Source: Frankiales bacterium (GTDB lineage: Bacteria > Actinomycetota > Actinomycetes > Mycobacteriales > SCTD01). From it: a DNA stretch of 64,000 nt. A model generated the notes under the pieces. That model was not told where the DNA came from and did no database searches. It worked only from the letters and a program-made list of their open reading frames with translations. The stretch is taken from the NCBI GenBank assembly GCA_025465145.1, contig JAODNS010000136.1, positions 1-64,000 on the forward strand, in the 5' to 3' direction. How positions within the stretch are numbered: the first letter of the stretch is position 1; every line of letters starts with the position of its first letter. Made by a program: the position numbers and the translations under genes. Positions 50,325 through 57,960 of the stretch are shown in pieces.

Positions 50325-51650
50325 GTGCGCCTCTCCCCTGCCCTGACCACGCCGGTCGTCCCGGTCCAGCGGACCCCCGAGGACGTGACCGCGCCGGTGG
50401 CGCGGGCGCTCGACGCCGTCCGCCCCGAGCGCCTCGTCGCGCTGCTCCAGGAGCTGCTGGCCATCCCGTCCATCACCGGCAGCGCGGCCGAGAGCGACGC
50501 GCAGTACCGGCTCGCCCAGCACCTCGACGCGGCCGCGCTCAGCACCGACCTCTGGGCAATCGACCTGCCGGCGACCATGGCGGACCCGGACTTCCCCGGC
50601 CTGGAGGCGCCGCGCGACGACGCGTACGGCCTCGTCGGCACCTGGGCCGGAACCGACCCCGACGGCCCCGTCCTCGTGCTGAACGGGCACATCGACGTCG
50701 TCCCTCCCGGCGACCCGACGGCCTGGTCCGACCAGCCGTGGAGCGGCACCGTCCGTGGCGGCAGCGTCTACGGCCGCGGGGCGTGCGACATGAAGGGCGG
50801 GCTGGTCTGCCAGGTCGTCGCCTTGGAGGCGCTCCGCGAGGCGGGCGTCACGCTGCGCTCCACCGTCCAGCTGCAGAGCGTCGTGGGCGAGGAGGACGGC
50901 GGCCTCGGCACGTTCGCCACCCTGCGACGCGGCTACCGCGGCGACCTCGCCGTCGTCTGCGAGCCGACGGGCACCAACCTCGTGACCGCCAACGCCGGAG
51001 CGCTGACCTTCCGGCTCACCGTCCCCGGGCTGGCCGTCCACGCCAGCGTCCGCGACCACGGCGTGGACGCCATCGAGAAGTACCTGCTCGTGCACACCGC
51101 GCTGCGCGAGCTCGAGGCGCGCCGCAACGACGACCCGCACCGGCTGATGCAGCACCTGACGCTGCCGTACCCGCTGTCCGTCGGCACCGTCCGCGCCGGC
51201 GACTGGGCCAGCAGCGTGCCCGACCTGCTCGTCGCCGAGGGGCGCCTGGGCGTCGCGCTCGGCGAGCCGGTGGCGGACGCCCGCGCCGACCTGCAGCGCA
51301 CGGTCGACGAGGTCTGCGCTGCGGACCCCTGGCTGACCGAGAACCCGGTCCGGCTCGAGTGGGTCGGCGGCCAGTTCGGCAGCAGCCTCCTCGACGACGG
51401 AGACCCGCTGGTGGCGCGCGTGTCGGCCGCCCATCATCGGCTCACCGGCCGTACCCCAGGAATCGAAGGAGCGCCGTGGGGCTCAGACATCCGGCTGCTC
51501 ACCGACCTGGGCGGCATCCCCGGCCTGCACTACGGCCCGGGCGACGTCCGCAAGGCGCACGGGCCGGACGAGTCGGTGCCCGTCGCGGACCTCCTGACCG
51601 TGACGCGCACCCTGGTGATGCTCATCGCTGCGACGTGCGGCGCCTCCTGA
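50325..51650 (+). CDS. M20-family metallopeptidase (ArgE/DapE-like)
   Basis: A 441-residue cytosolic protein from GTG 50325. The two-zinc site is visible: LVLNGHIDVVPPGD (His, Asp), VYGRGACDMKGGLVCQ (bridging Asp), SVVGEEDGGLG (catalytic and ligand Glu) and a C-terminal HGPDESVPVADL His. The lid domain lies between. It probably removes an acyl group or cleaves a peptide bond of a small substrate. Confidence 0.92.
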   Translation: MRLSPALTTPVVPVQRTPEDVTAPVARALDAVRPERLVALLQELLAIPSITGSAAESDAQYRLAQHLDAAALSTDLWAIDLPATMADPDFPGLEAPRDDAYGLVGTWAGTDPDGPVLVLNGHIDVVPPGDPTAWSDQPWSGTVRGGSVYGRGACDMKGGLVCQVVALEALREAGVTLRSTVQLQSVVGEEDGGLGTFATLRRGYRGDLAVVCEPTGTNLVTANAGALTFRLTVPGLAVHASVRDHGVDAIEKYLLVHTALRELEARRNDDPHRLMQHLTLPYPLSVGTVRAGDWASSVPDLLVAEGRLGVALGEPVADARADLQRTVDEVCAADPWLTENPVRLEWVGGQFGSSLLDDGDPLVARVSAAHHRLTGRTPGIEGAPWGSDIRLLTDLGGIPGLHYGPGDVRKAHGPDESVPVADLLTVTRTLVMLIAATCGAS

Positions 51651-51693
51651 CCTGGGTAAGGCTCGACCGAGCCCACAACAGGAGGAGCACGCA

Positions 51694-51888
51694 ATGAGCG
51701 AGCAGCCCGCAACGGACGCCGGCACCACGAAGCCGGCCGGCGAAGGCGTCGACGACCAGGAGCTGGCCGAGCAGGTCGGCGAGCAGACGTCGAGCGACCT
51801 GCAGGCCGAGGACGTCTTCGAGCGCGAGGGCGACGGCGCGGCGAGCGACACCGAGGCCGCCAAGGCCGACGGTTCCGACCTGTCCTGA
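51694..51888 (+). CDS. small acidic disordered protein
   Basis: A 64-residue protein with a strong AGGAGGAG before ATG 51694. It is rich in Glu, Asp, Ala and Thr (VDDQELAEQVGEQTSSDLQA, DVFEREGDGAASD), has no hydrophobic core and is probably intrinsically disordered. I do not recognise the family. The good ribosome binding site and low basic content compared with chance frames support a real gene. Confidence 0.65.
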   Translation: MSEQPATDAGTTKPAGEGVDDQELAEQVGEQTSSDLQAEDVFEREGDGAASDTEAAKADGSDLS

Positions 51889-51910
51889 TGCGCGGCGGGG
51901 CGGCTGGGTC

Positions 51911-53062
51911 CTACAGGCCCAGCCGCTTCGCGATCACCTCGTTCATGATCTCGTCGGTGCCGCCGCCGATCCGGAGGATCCGGCTGTCCCGGTAGTGCCG
52001 CTCCACCTCGCTCTCGCGCATGTAGCCGAGCCCGCCGAACAGCTGCACCGCCTCGTCCACCACGAAGTCGCACGCCGCGCAGGCGGTGTTCTTCGCCATC
52101 GACACCTCGAGCACGGCTGAGTCGACACGGTCGCCGCCGAGCCACTTCTCGTACGCCGCACGCGTGTACGTCCGCGCCACGTCCGTCTGCCGCGCCATCT
52201 CGGCCACCTTGTGCCGCACGACCTGCCGGGCGACGAGCGGCTTGCCGAACGTCTCGCGGTCCTTCACCCACTGCACGGTCAGGTCCAGGCAGCGCTGCGC
52301 GGTGGCATACGCGTGCACCGCCAGGCCGAGCCGCTCCGACTGGAAGTTCTGCAGAATCTGCACAAATCCTGAGCCCTCCGCCCCGACCAGGTTCGCCGCC
52401 GGCACCCGCACGTCGCTGAACGACAGCTCGGCGGTGTCCGAGGAGCGCCAGCCCATCTTGTCGAGCGGCCCGCTGACGGTGAACCCGGACAGCCCCTTGT
52501 CGATGACCAGCAGGCTGATCCCGCCGTAGCCCTCGTCGCCGGTGCGGACGGCGGTGGTGACGAAGTCCGCCCGGATCCCGCTGGTGATGTACGTCTTGGC
52601 GCCGTTCACCACGTACTCGTTGCCGTCGCGCACCGCCGTCGTCCGCAGCCCGGCGACGTCCGACCCGCCGCCGGGTTCCGTCACCGCCAGCGCGCCGATC
52701 AGGTCGCCGGCGAGCGTCGGCCGGACGTACCGGTCGACCAGCTCCGGCGACCCGTTGCGGGCGATGTGCGGCAGCGCGATCCCGTGCGTGAACAGCGACG
52801 CGATGACGCCGCCGGAGCCGCCGCCGAGCATGACCTCCTCGGCGAGGATCGCGGAGTCGACAGCATCACCGCCTGCGCCCCCGACGTGCTCCGGAAAGGA
52901 CACGCCCAGCAGGCCCGCGTCGGCGAAGGTCTTGTGCAGGCTGCGCGGAAGCAGTCCGTCGCGCTCCCAGTCGTCGACGTGCGGCGCGATCTCCTTGGCG
53001 ACGACCTGCTTCGCGAGCGCCCGCAGTGCCAGGCGCTCCGGCGTGGTCCAGCGGTCGGTCAT
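51911..53062 (-). CDS. acyl-CoA dehydrogenase
   Basis: A 383-residue flavoprotein from ATG 53062, overlapping the upstream TIGR03084-like gene (ATGA). It has the FAD and substrate motifs ALAVTEPGGGSDVAGLRTTA, YITSGIRADFV, the FQSERLGLAVHAYATAQRCL helix and QLFGGLGYMRESEVERHYRDSR with the C-terminal GGTDEIM. It oxidises an acyl-CoA at the alpha-beta bond and passes electrons to ETF. Probably specific for a branched or medium-chain substrate. Confidence 0.94.
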   Translation of the reverse strand: MTDRWTTPERLALRALAKQVVAKEIAPHVDDWERDGLLPRSLHKTFADAGLLGVSFPEHVGGAGGDAVDSAILAEEVMLGGGSGGVIASLFTHGIALPHIARNGSPELVDRYVRPTLAGDLIGALAVTEPGGGSDVAGLRTTAVRDGNEYVVNGAKTYITSGIRADFVTTAVRTGDEGYGGISLLVIDKGLSGFTVSGPLDKMGWRSSDTAELSFSDVRVPAANLVGAEGSGFVQILQNFQSERLGLAVHAYATAQRCLDLTVQWVKDRETFGKPLVARQVVRHKVAEMARQTDVARTYTRAAYEKWLGGDRVDSAVLEVSMAKNTACAACDFVVDEAVQLFGGLGYMRESEVERHYRDSRILRIGGGTDEIMNEVIAKRLGL

Positions 53063-53829
53063 GCCTTGGCCCTCCCCGTGCCGGGCGGACCGGCAAAGCA
53101 CTGCGCGATGTCCAGCCACTCCTCCGCGAGCGGCCCGGTGGCGACGAGCCCTGTGTCCTCCCTGTGCCGCCGCTGGGTCACCAGCAGGCAGAAGTCGAGC
53201 GCGCTGCCGGTGACGCGGTCCTCGCCCTCGCCGTACGTCCAGCTGCTCCCGTCTGGCGCCGTCAGCTCCACCCGCACCCCGCCGTCGGGCACCGCCAGCC
53301 CGCGGTTGACGTAGCTGAAGCCGCGCGTCCGGACGCCGAGGTGGCAGATGTGCCGGAGCCGGTCGGTCGGCTCCCGGATGGCCCCCAGGCCGTCGACGAC
53401 GTCCTGCCCGTGCGCCCAGTACTCCATCAGCCGGGCGGTCGCGAACGACGCCGGGCTCATCGGCGGGCCGTACCAGGGCACCTTCGTCCCCGGCTCGAGC
53501 CGGCCGAGCGCGTCGAGCAGCCGGTCGAAGCCCTGCTGCCAGCTCGCGACCAGCTGGGCCTGGGGCAGGTCGCGGCGCTCGGCGAGCTGGCCGGTGAGGA
53601 AGCCGTCGATGTCGGTGGCGATGGCCGGGAGCTTCGCCACGAAGCCGGCCGGGTCCTCGGCCGCCAGGAGCGCCTCGACGTCGGTGCCGGCGAGGTGGCT
53701 CACGGCTTCGCGGACGTCCCACCCCTCCGCGGGCGTCGGCGTCGTCAGGTCGGCGTGCTCGACCACTCGCCGGAGGTCGGCCTGCTCGGCCCGCAGGTCG
53801 TCGAGAAGCGGACGTACGTCGGCAGCGAT
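53059..53829 (-). CDS. TIGR03084-like DinB/MDMPI-type metal-binding protein
   Basis: About 256 residues. The N-terminal bundle (RPLLDDLRAEQADLRRVVEH, TPTPAEGWDVREAVSHLAGT) and RLMEYWAHGQDVVDGLG carry the His residues of the mycothiol-dependent maleylpyruvate-isomerase-like family; the C-terminal domain follows. It overlaps the acyl-CoA dehydrogenase start, so its role is probably in the same CoA-linked pathway. No ATG, GTG or TTG lies where the family normally starts; an AGGAG sits six bases before ATC 53829, which is annotated here as a possible rare start. GTG 53766 would truncate the first helix. Confidence 0.75.
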   Translation of the reverse strand: MAADVRPLLDDLRAEQADLRRVVEHADLTTPTPAEGWDVREAVSHLAGTDVEALLAAEDPAGFVAKLPAIATDIDGFLTGQLAERRDLPQAQLVASWQQGFDRLLDALGRLEPGTKVPWYGPPMSPASFATARLMEYWAHGQDVVDGLGAIREPTDRLRHICHLGVRTRGFSYVNRGLAVPDGGVRVELTAPDGSSWTYGEGEDRVTGSALDFCLLVTQRRHREDTGLVATGPLAEEWLDIAQCFAGPPGTGRAKA

Positions 53830-53865
53830 GACGAGCTCCTCTCCCGGATGTGAACGGAGGCTAAC

Positions 53866-54456
53866 GTGAGCCGCGTGACGACGACCGCGCGGCCGCGCAG
53901 GGAGCTCCTGCTGCAGTCGGCGGCGGACCTGTTCTCGGCCCGCGGATACCACGCGGTCGGCATCGACGACATCGGGGCGGCCGCCGGCATCAGTGGCCCT
54001 GGGGTCTACCGGCACTTCGCCTCGAAGCAGGCGCTGCTCGAAGCGCTGTGCGACCGCGCGCTCGACTCGATGCTCGAGGGCGCGCGCGAGATCCCTGCCC
54101 ACCAGGCGGATCCGGCCAAGGCGCTGGCCGCGCTCGTCGACCTGCACGTCGACTTCGCGGTCGGCCGCCGCACGCTGCTCGGCGTGTGGACGCGCGAGCA
54201 GCGCGCCCTGCCGGACGAGGTACGCCGGTCGCTGCGCCGCCGGCTGCGGGCCTACGAGCAGCCGTGGCGCGAGGTGCTCGGCCGGCTGCGGGAGGACCTG
54301 CCGCCGGACGAGGTCGCCGTCGCCGTCACGGCCACCCTGTCGATGCTGAACACCGCCGCGATCGTCGACGCGGACGTGTCGCCGGATCGGCTCGCCCGTC
54401 TGCTGCGCCGGATGGCGCTGTCCGCCCTGCTGGGCCGCCGCGCGCCCCGGCACTGA
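53866..54456 (+). CDS. TetR-family regulator
   Basis: A 196-residue regulator from GTG 53866 behind CGGAGG. The HTH is LLLQSAADLFSARGYHAVGI, DDIGAAAGISGPGVYRHFAS, KQALLEALC. The C-terminal domain is of the fatty-acid/acyl-CoA-responsive type. It diverges from the TIGR03084-like and acyl-CoA dehydrogenase operon and probably represses it. Confidence 0.92.
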   Translation: MSRVTTTARPRRELLLQSAADLFSARGYHAVGIDDIGAAAGISGPGVYRHFASKQALLEALCDRALDSMLEGAREIPAHQADPAKALAALVDLHVDFAVGRRTLLGVWTREQRALPDEVRRSLRRRLRAYEQPWREVLGRLREDLPPDEVAVAVTATLSMLNTAAIVDADVSPDRLARLLRRMALSALLGRRAPRH

Positions 54457-54480
54457 CCGCTACGTCCAAGGCCGCGTCGC

Positions 54481-54560
54481 GGATGATCTTCTGACTGCGC
54501 AGCCCGCACCTGAACACGCCGGCGCGCCGCGCCCGCCGCTCCGAGATCAGAAGATCATCC
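54481..54560. repeat. long-armed inverted repeat between convergent genes
   Basis: Perfect 14-base arms, GGATGATCTTCTGA at 54481-54494 and TCAGAAGATCATCC at 54547-54560, enclose 52 bases of GC-rich sequence. The arms are AT-richer than the surroundings. The element lies between the convergent TetR and thioesterase genes; it could be a bidirectional terminator or a small mobile repeat. Confidence 0.75.
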
Positions 54561-54564
54561 AGGG

Positions 54565-55065
54565 CTAGGGAGCAACGGGGTCCCGACCGTCCGAGACGGC
54601 GTCGGCGAAGTGCTCGAGCCGCACCTCGAGGAAGAGCGCCCTGGCGGTGAAGGTGACCGTGCCGTCCGGGGCGGTGCATTCGCAGGACACCCAGAGCTTG
54701 CGGCCGTCCCGCGAGTCGATGCGGGCGCGCACGACGTAGGGGACGCCGACGACGACCGGCTTGAGGTACTCCACCTCGAGGTGCCGTGTCACCCCCGCCA
54801 TCCGCGCGACGTAGAGCAGGAAGCCGAGCACGTCGTCGACCACGGTCGCGACGGCGCCGCCGTGGGCGATGCCGGGCGCCCCGCTGTGCCGGTCGGCGAA
54901 CCTGTGCTCGGCGACCAGCTCGTCGCCGTCGCGCCGCACCTGCAGGTGGAACCCGCTCGGGTTGTCCTTCCCGCAGCCGAGGCAGGTCGGCCAGTGCGCC
55001 GGCAGGACGTCCGCGTCCAGCTCGCCGGCGATCTGCGTGACGTAGGTCCGCAGGTCGTCAGACAC
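54565..55065 (-). CDS. PaaI-type hotdog thioesterase
   Basis: A 166-residue hotdog-fold protein from GTG 55065. GCGKDNPSGFHLQVRRDGDE, GAPGIAHGGAVATVVDDVLG (the HGG and Asp catalytic segment) and HLEVEYLKPVVVG are typical. It hydrolyses an acyl-CoA. It overlaps the upstream acyl-CoA dehydrogenase by eight bases, suggesting action on an intermediate of the same pathway. Confidence 0.9.
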   Translation of the reverse strand: MSDDLRTYVTQIAGELDADVLPAHWPTCLGCGKDNPSGFHLQVRRDGDELVAEHRFADRHSGAPGIAHGGAVATVVDDVLGFLLYVARMAGVTRHLEVEYLKPVVVGVPYVVRARIDSRDGRKLWVSCECTAPDGTVTFTARALFLEVRLEHFADAVSDGRDPVAP

Positions 55066-56200
55066 CGAGCGACCGCCCGATGATCTCCTTCATGATCTCG
55101 GTCGTGCCGCCGTAGATCGTCTGCACGCGAGAGTCCACGAACGCCCGCGCGACGGGGTACTCGAGCATGTACCCATAGCCGCCGTGCAGCTGCACGCACC
55201 TGTCGACGACGCGCTTCTGCAGTTCGGTCGTCCACCACTTGGCCATGGCCGCGTCCTGCACCGTGAACCGGCCCTCGTTGTGCTCGCGGACCGCCTTCTC
55301 CAGGTAGGTCTCGGCGATCTCGATCTCGGTCGCCATCTCAGCGAGCATGAAGCGGTTGTACTGGAACGAGCCGATGCTCTTGCCGAACGCCTTGCGCTCC
55401 TTGCAGTAGTCCAGCGTGATGTCGAAGATCTTGCGGCTGGCAGCGACGGCAACGACCGCGATCGACAGCCGCTCCTGCGGCAGGGCGTTCATGAGGTGGA
55501 TGAAGCCGCCGTTGAGCTCGCCGATGAGGTTGTCCGCCGGCACCCGCACGTCGTCGAAGAACAGCTCGGCGGTGTCCTGCGCGTGCATGCCGACCTTGTC
55601 CAGGTTGAGGCCGCGCTCGAACCCCTTCGCGCCGCGCTCCACGGCGATGAGGCTGAAGCCGCGCGCGCCCGCCTCCGGATCGGTCTGCGCGACGACGATG
55701 ACCAGGTCGGAGTTGATGCCGTTGGTGATGAACGTCTTCGAGCCGTTGACGACGAAGTCGCTGCCGTCCCGCTTCGCCGTGGTCTTCAGCCCCTGCAGGT
55801 CCGATCCCGCACCCGGCTCGCTCATGGCGATCGCCGTGATCATCTCGCCGCTGACGAAGCGCGGCAGCCAGCGGTCCTTCTGCTCGTCCGTCGTGAGGTT
55901 CAGCAGGTACGGAGCGACGACGTCGTTGTGCAGCGTGAAGCCGATGCCGCTGGCGCCGGCCCGCGTGGTCTCCTCGCCGATGACCGCGTTGTAGCGGAAG
56001 TCCTTCACGCCGCCGCCCCCGTACTGCTCCGGGACGTCCATCCCGAGCAGCCCCTGCTTGCCCGCCTCGATCCAGACGGCCCGGTCGACGATGCCGGCCT
56101 TCTCCCACTCGGCGTGGAACGGCTTCACGTGCTTGTCGAAGAAGCCGCGGACGGAGTCGCGGAACGCCTCGTGCTCGGGCTCGTACAGCGTGGTCTTCAT
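55058..56200 (-). CDS. acyl-CoA dehydrogenase
   Basis: A 380-residue enzyme. Motifs include IAMSEPGAGSDLQGLKTTAK, TFITNGINSDLVIVV, LPQERLSIAVVAVAASRKIF and CVQLHGGYGYMLEYPVARAF with GGTTEIMKEII. The second dehydrogenase of the region. Long-chain or branched acyl-CoA oxidation is likely. It diverges from the carboxyltransferase gene, with about 50 bases between the starts, so both probably share regulation. Confidence 0.94.
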   Translation of the reverse strand: MKTTLYEPEHEAFRDSVRGFFDKHVKPFHAEWEKAGIVDRAVWIEAGKQGLLGMDVPEQYGGGGVKDFRYNAVIGEETTRAGASGIGFTLHNDVVAPYLLNLTTDEQKDRWLPRFVSGEMITAIAMSEPGAGSDLQGLKTTAKRDGSDFVVNGSKTFITNGINSDLVIVVAQTDPEAGARGFSLIAVERGAKGFERGLNLDKVGMHAQDTAELFFDDVRVPADNLIGELNGGFIHLMNALPQERLSIAVVAVAASRKIFDITLDYCKERKAFGKSIGSFQYNRFMLAEMATEIEIAETYLEKAVREHNEGRFTVQDAAMAKWWTTELQKRVVDRCVQLHGGYGYMLEYPVARAFVDSRVQTIYGGTTEIMKEIIGRSLGV

Positions 56201-56249
56201 GCGCGCTACGTTAGCCGCCGTTCACACGCCCGTCCTCGGAGGTCGCACC

Positions 56250-57848
56250 GTGCCCGTGCTCGCCGACCGGCTGGACCGCCGCGCTCCCGAGGCTGCCGCG
56301 AACCGCGACGCCATGCTGGCGCTGCTGGCCGGCCTGGAGACGCACCTCGACGCCGCCCGCGGCGGCGGCGGCGAGAAGTACGTGGAGCGGCACCGCAAGC
56401 GCGGCAAGCTGCTCCCCCGCGAGCGGATCGAGCTGCTCGTCGACCGCGACTCAGCGTTCCTGGAGCTGTCGCCGCTGGCGGCGTACGGCACGACCTTCCC
56501 CGTCGGCGCCAGCGTCGTCACCGGGATCGGCGTCGTCGAGGGGGTCGAGTGCCTGCTGATCGCGAACGACCCGACGGTGCGCGGCGGGGCCACCAACCCG
56601 ATGACGGCGAAGAAGGTCGGCCGGGCGATGGAGATCGCGCGGGAGAACCGGCTGCCGGTGATCAACCTGGTCGAGTCCGGCGGCGCCGACCTGCCCACGC
56701 AGGCGGAGATCTTCATCCCCGGCGGCGGGATGTTCCGCAACCTCACCCAGTTCAGCGCTGCCGGCATCCCCACGGTCGCGCTGGTGTTCGGCAACTCCAC
56801 GGCCGGCGGCGCCTACACCCCCGGGATGTGCGACCACGTCGTGATGGTCAAGGAACGCGCGAAGGTGTTCCTCGGCGGCCCGCCGCTGGTGAAGATGGCC
56901 ACCGGCGAGGACAGCGACGACGAGTCGCTCGGCGGCGCGGAGATGCACGCCCGCACCTCCGGCCTCGCCGACCACCTGGCGGAGGACGAGGTGGACGCGA
57001 TCCGGATCGGGCGGTCGATCGTCCGGCGGCTCAACTGGCGCAAGGCTGGGCCGGGTCCGTCCGAGAGCGCTGACCCGCCGCTGTACGACGAGGACGAGCT
57101 GCTCGCGATCCCGTCGGCCGACCTGCGGGTGCCGTTCGACCCGCGCGACGTCCTCGCCCGCGTCGTCGACGGCAGCCGATTCGACGAGTTCAAGCCGCTG
57201 TACGGCAGCTCGCTCGTCACCGGCTGGGCGTCGATCCACGGGTACCCGGTCGGGATCCTCGCCAACGCGCGCGGCGTGCTGTTCAGCGAGGAGAGCGAGA
57301 AGGCGGCGCAGTTCATCCAGCTCGCGAACTCCGCGGACACGCCCCTGGTCTTCCTGCAGAACACGACCGGGTACATGGTCGGGCAGTCGTACGAGCAGAA
57401 CGGCATCATCAAGGACGGCGCCAAGATGATCAACGCCGTCAGCAACAGCACGGTCCCGCACCTGACGCTGATCCTCGGCGCCTCCTACGGCGCAGGCCAC
57501 TACGGCATGTGCGGCCGCGCGTACGGGCCGCGCTTCCTGTTCTCCTGGCCGAACGCCAAGTCCGCGGTCATGGGCCCGGCCCAGCTCGCCGGCGTGCTGT
57601 CGATCGTCAGCCGGCAGTCCGCTGAGGCGCGCGGGCTGCCGTACGACGAGGACGCCGACACGCAGATGCGCGATCTGGTGGAGGCGCAGATCGAGAGCGA
57701 GTCGCTGGCGCTGGCCAACTCGGGCCGGGTCTACGACGACGGAATCATCGACCCGCGGGACACCCGTACCGTCCTCGGACTGGCGCTGTCGGTGGTGCAC
57801 AACGGGCCTGTGCAGGGCGCGCGCGGCTACGGCGTGTGGCGGCACTGA
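56250..57848 (+). CDS. acyl-CoA carboxylase carboxyltransferase subunit (methylcrotonyl/geranyl-CoA type)
   Basis: A 532-residue protein from GTG 56250 behind CGGAGG. The acyl-CoA-binding half has GGSGAD-like VESGGADLPTQAEIFIPGGG, MFRNLTQFSAAGIPT and VFLGGPPLVKMATGED; the carboxybiotin half has FLQNTTGYMVGQSYEQNGII and ILGASYGAGHYGMCGRAYGP. The GGPPLVKxATGE with SLGGAEMH form is typical of methylcrotonyl-CoA or geranyl-CoA carboxylases (leucine or terpenoid breakdown). Its partner biotin carboxylase lies downstream. Confidence 0.93.
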   Translation: MPVLADRLDRRAPEAAANRDAMLALLAGLETHLDAARGGGGEKYVERHRKRGKLLPRERIELLVDRDSAFLELSPLAAYGTTFPVGASVVTGIGVVEGVECLLIANDPTVRGGATNPMTAKKVGRAMEIARENRLPVINLVESGGADLPTQAEIFIPGGGMFRNLTQFSAAGIPTVALVFGNSTAGGAYTPGMCDHVVMVKERAKVFLGGPPLVKMATGEDSDDESLGGAEMHARTSGLADHLAEDEVDAIRIGRSIVRRLNWRKAGPGPSESADPPLYDEDELLAIPSADLRVPFDPRDVLARVVDGSRFDEFKPLYGSSLVTGWASIHGYPVGILANARGVLFSEESEKAAQFIQLANSADTPLVFLQNTTGYMVGQSYEQNGIIKDGAKMINAVSNSTVPHLTLILGASYGAGHYGMCGRAYGPRFLFSWPNAKSAVMGPAQLAGVLSIVSRQSAEARGLPYDEDADTQMRDLVEAQIESESLALANSGRVYDDGIIDPRDTRTVLGLALSVVHNGPVQGARGYGVWRH

Positions 57849-57855
57849 TGGCCAG

Positions 57856-57950
57856 CCCCAGAACCCGGAGCATCCAGCCGCGGCGCGTCGCGCCCGCTCC
57901 GTCGTCCGGCCGCCTTCGACATGCCCGGCCGGATGTTCTGGGTTCCGCGG
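57856..57950. repeat. imperfect inverted repeat between carboxylase subunit genes
   Basis: A 20-base arm at 57856-57875 and its inverted counterpart at 57931-57950 match at 16 of 20 positions (shared core GAACCC and CATCC), enclosing 55 GC-rich bases. It lies in the 112-base gap between two genes of one enzyme, so it may tune the ratio of subunits or be a repeat insertion. Confidence 0.6.
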
Positions 57951-57960
57951 GAGCGATCGG

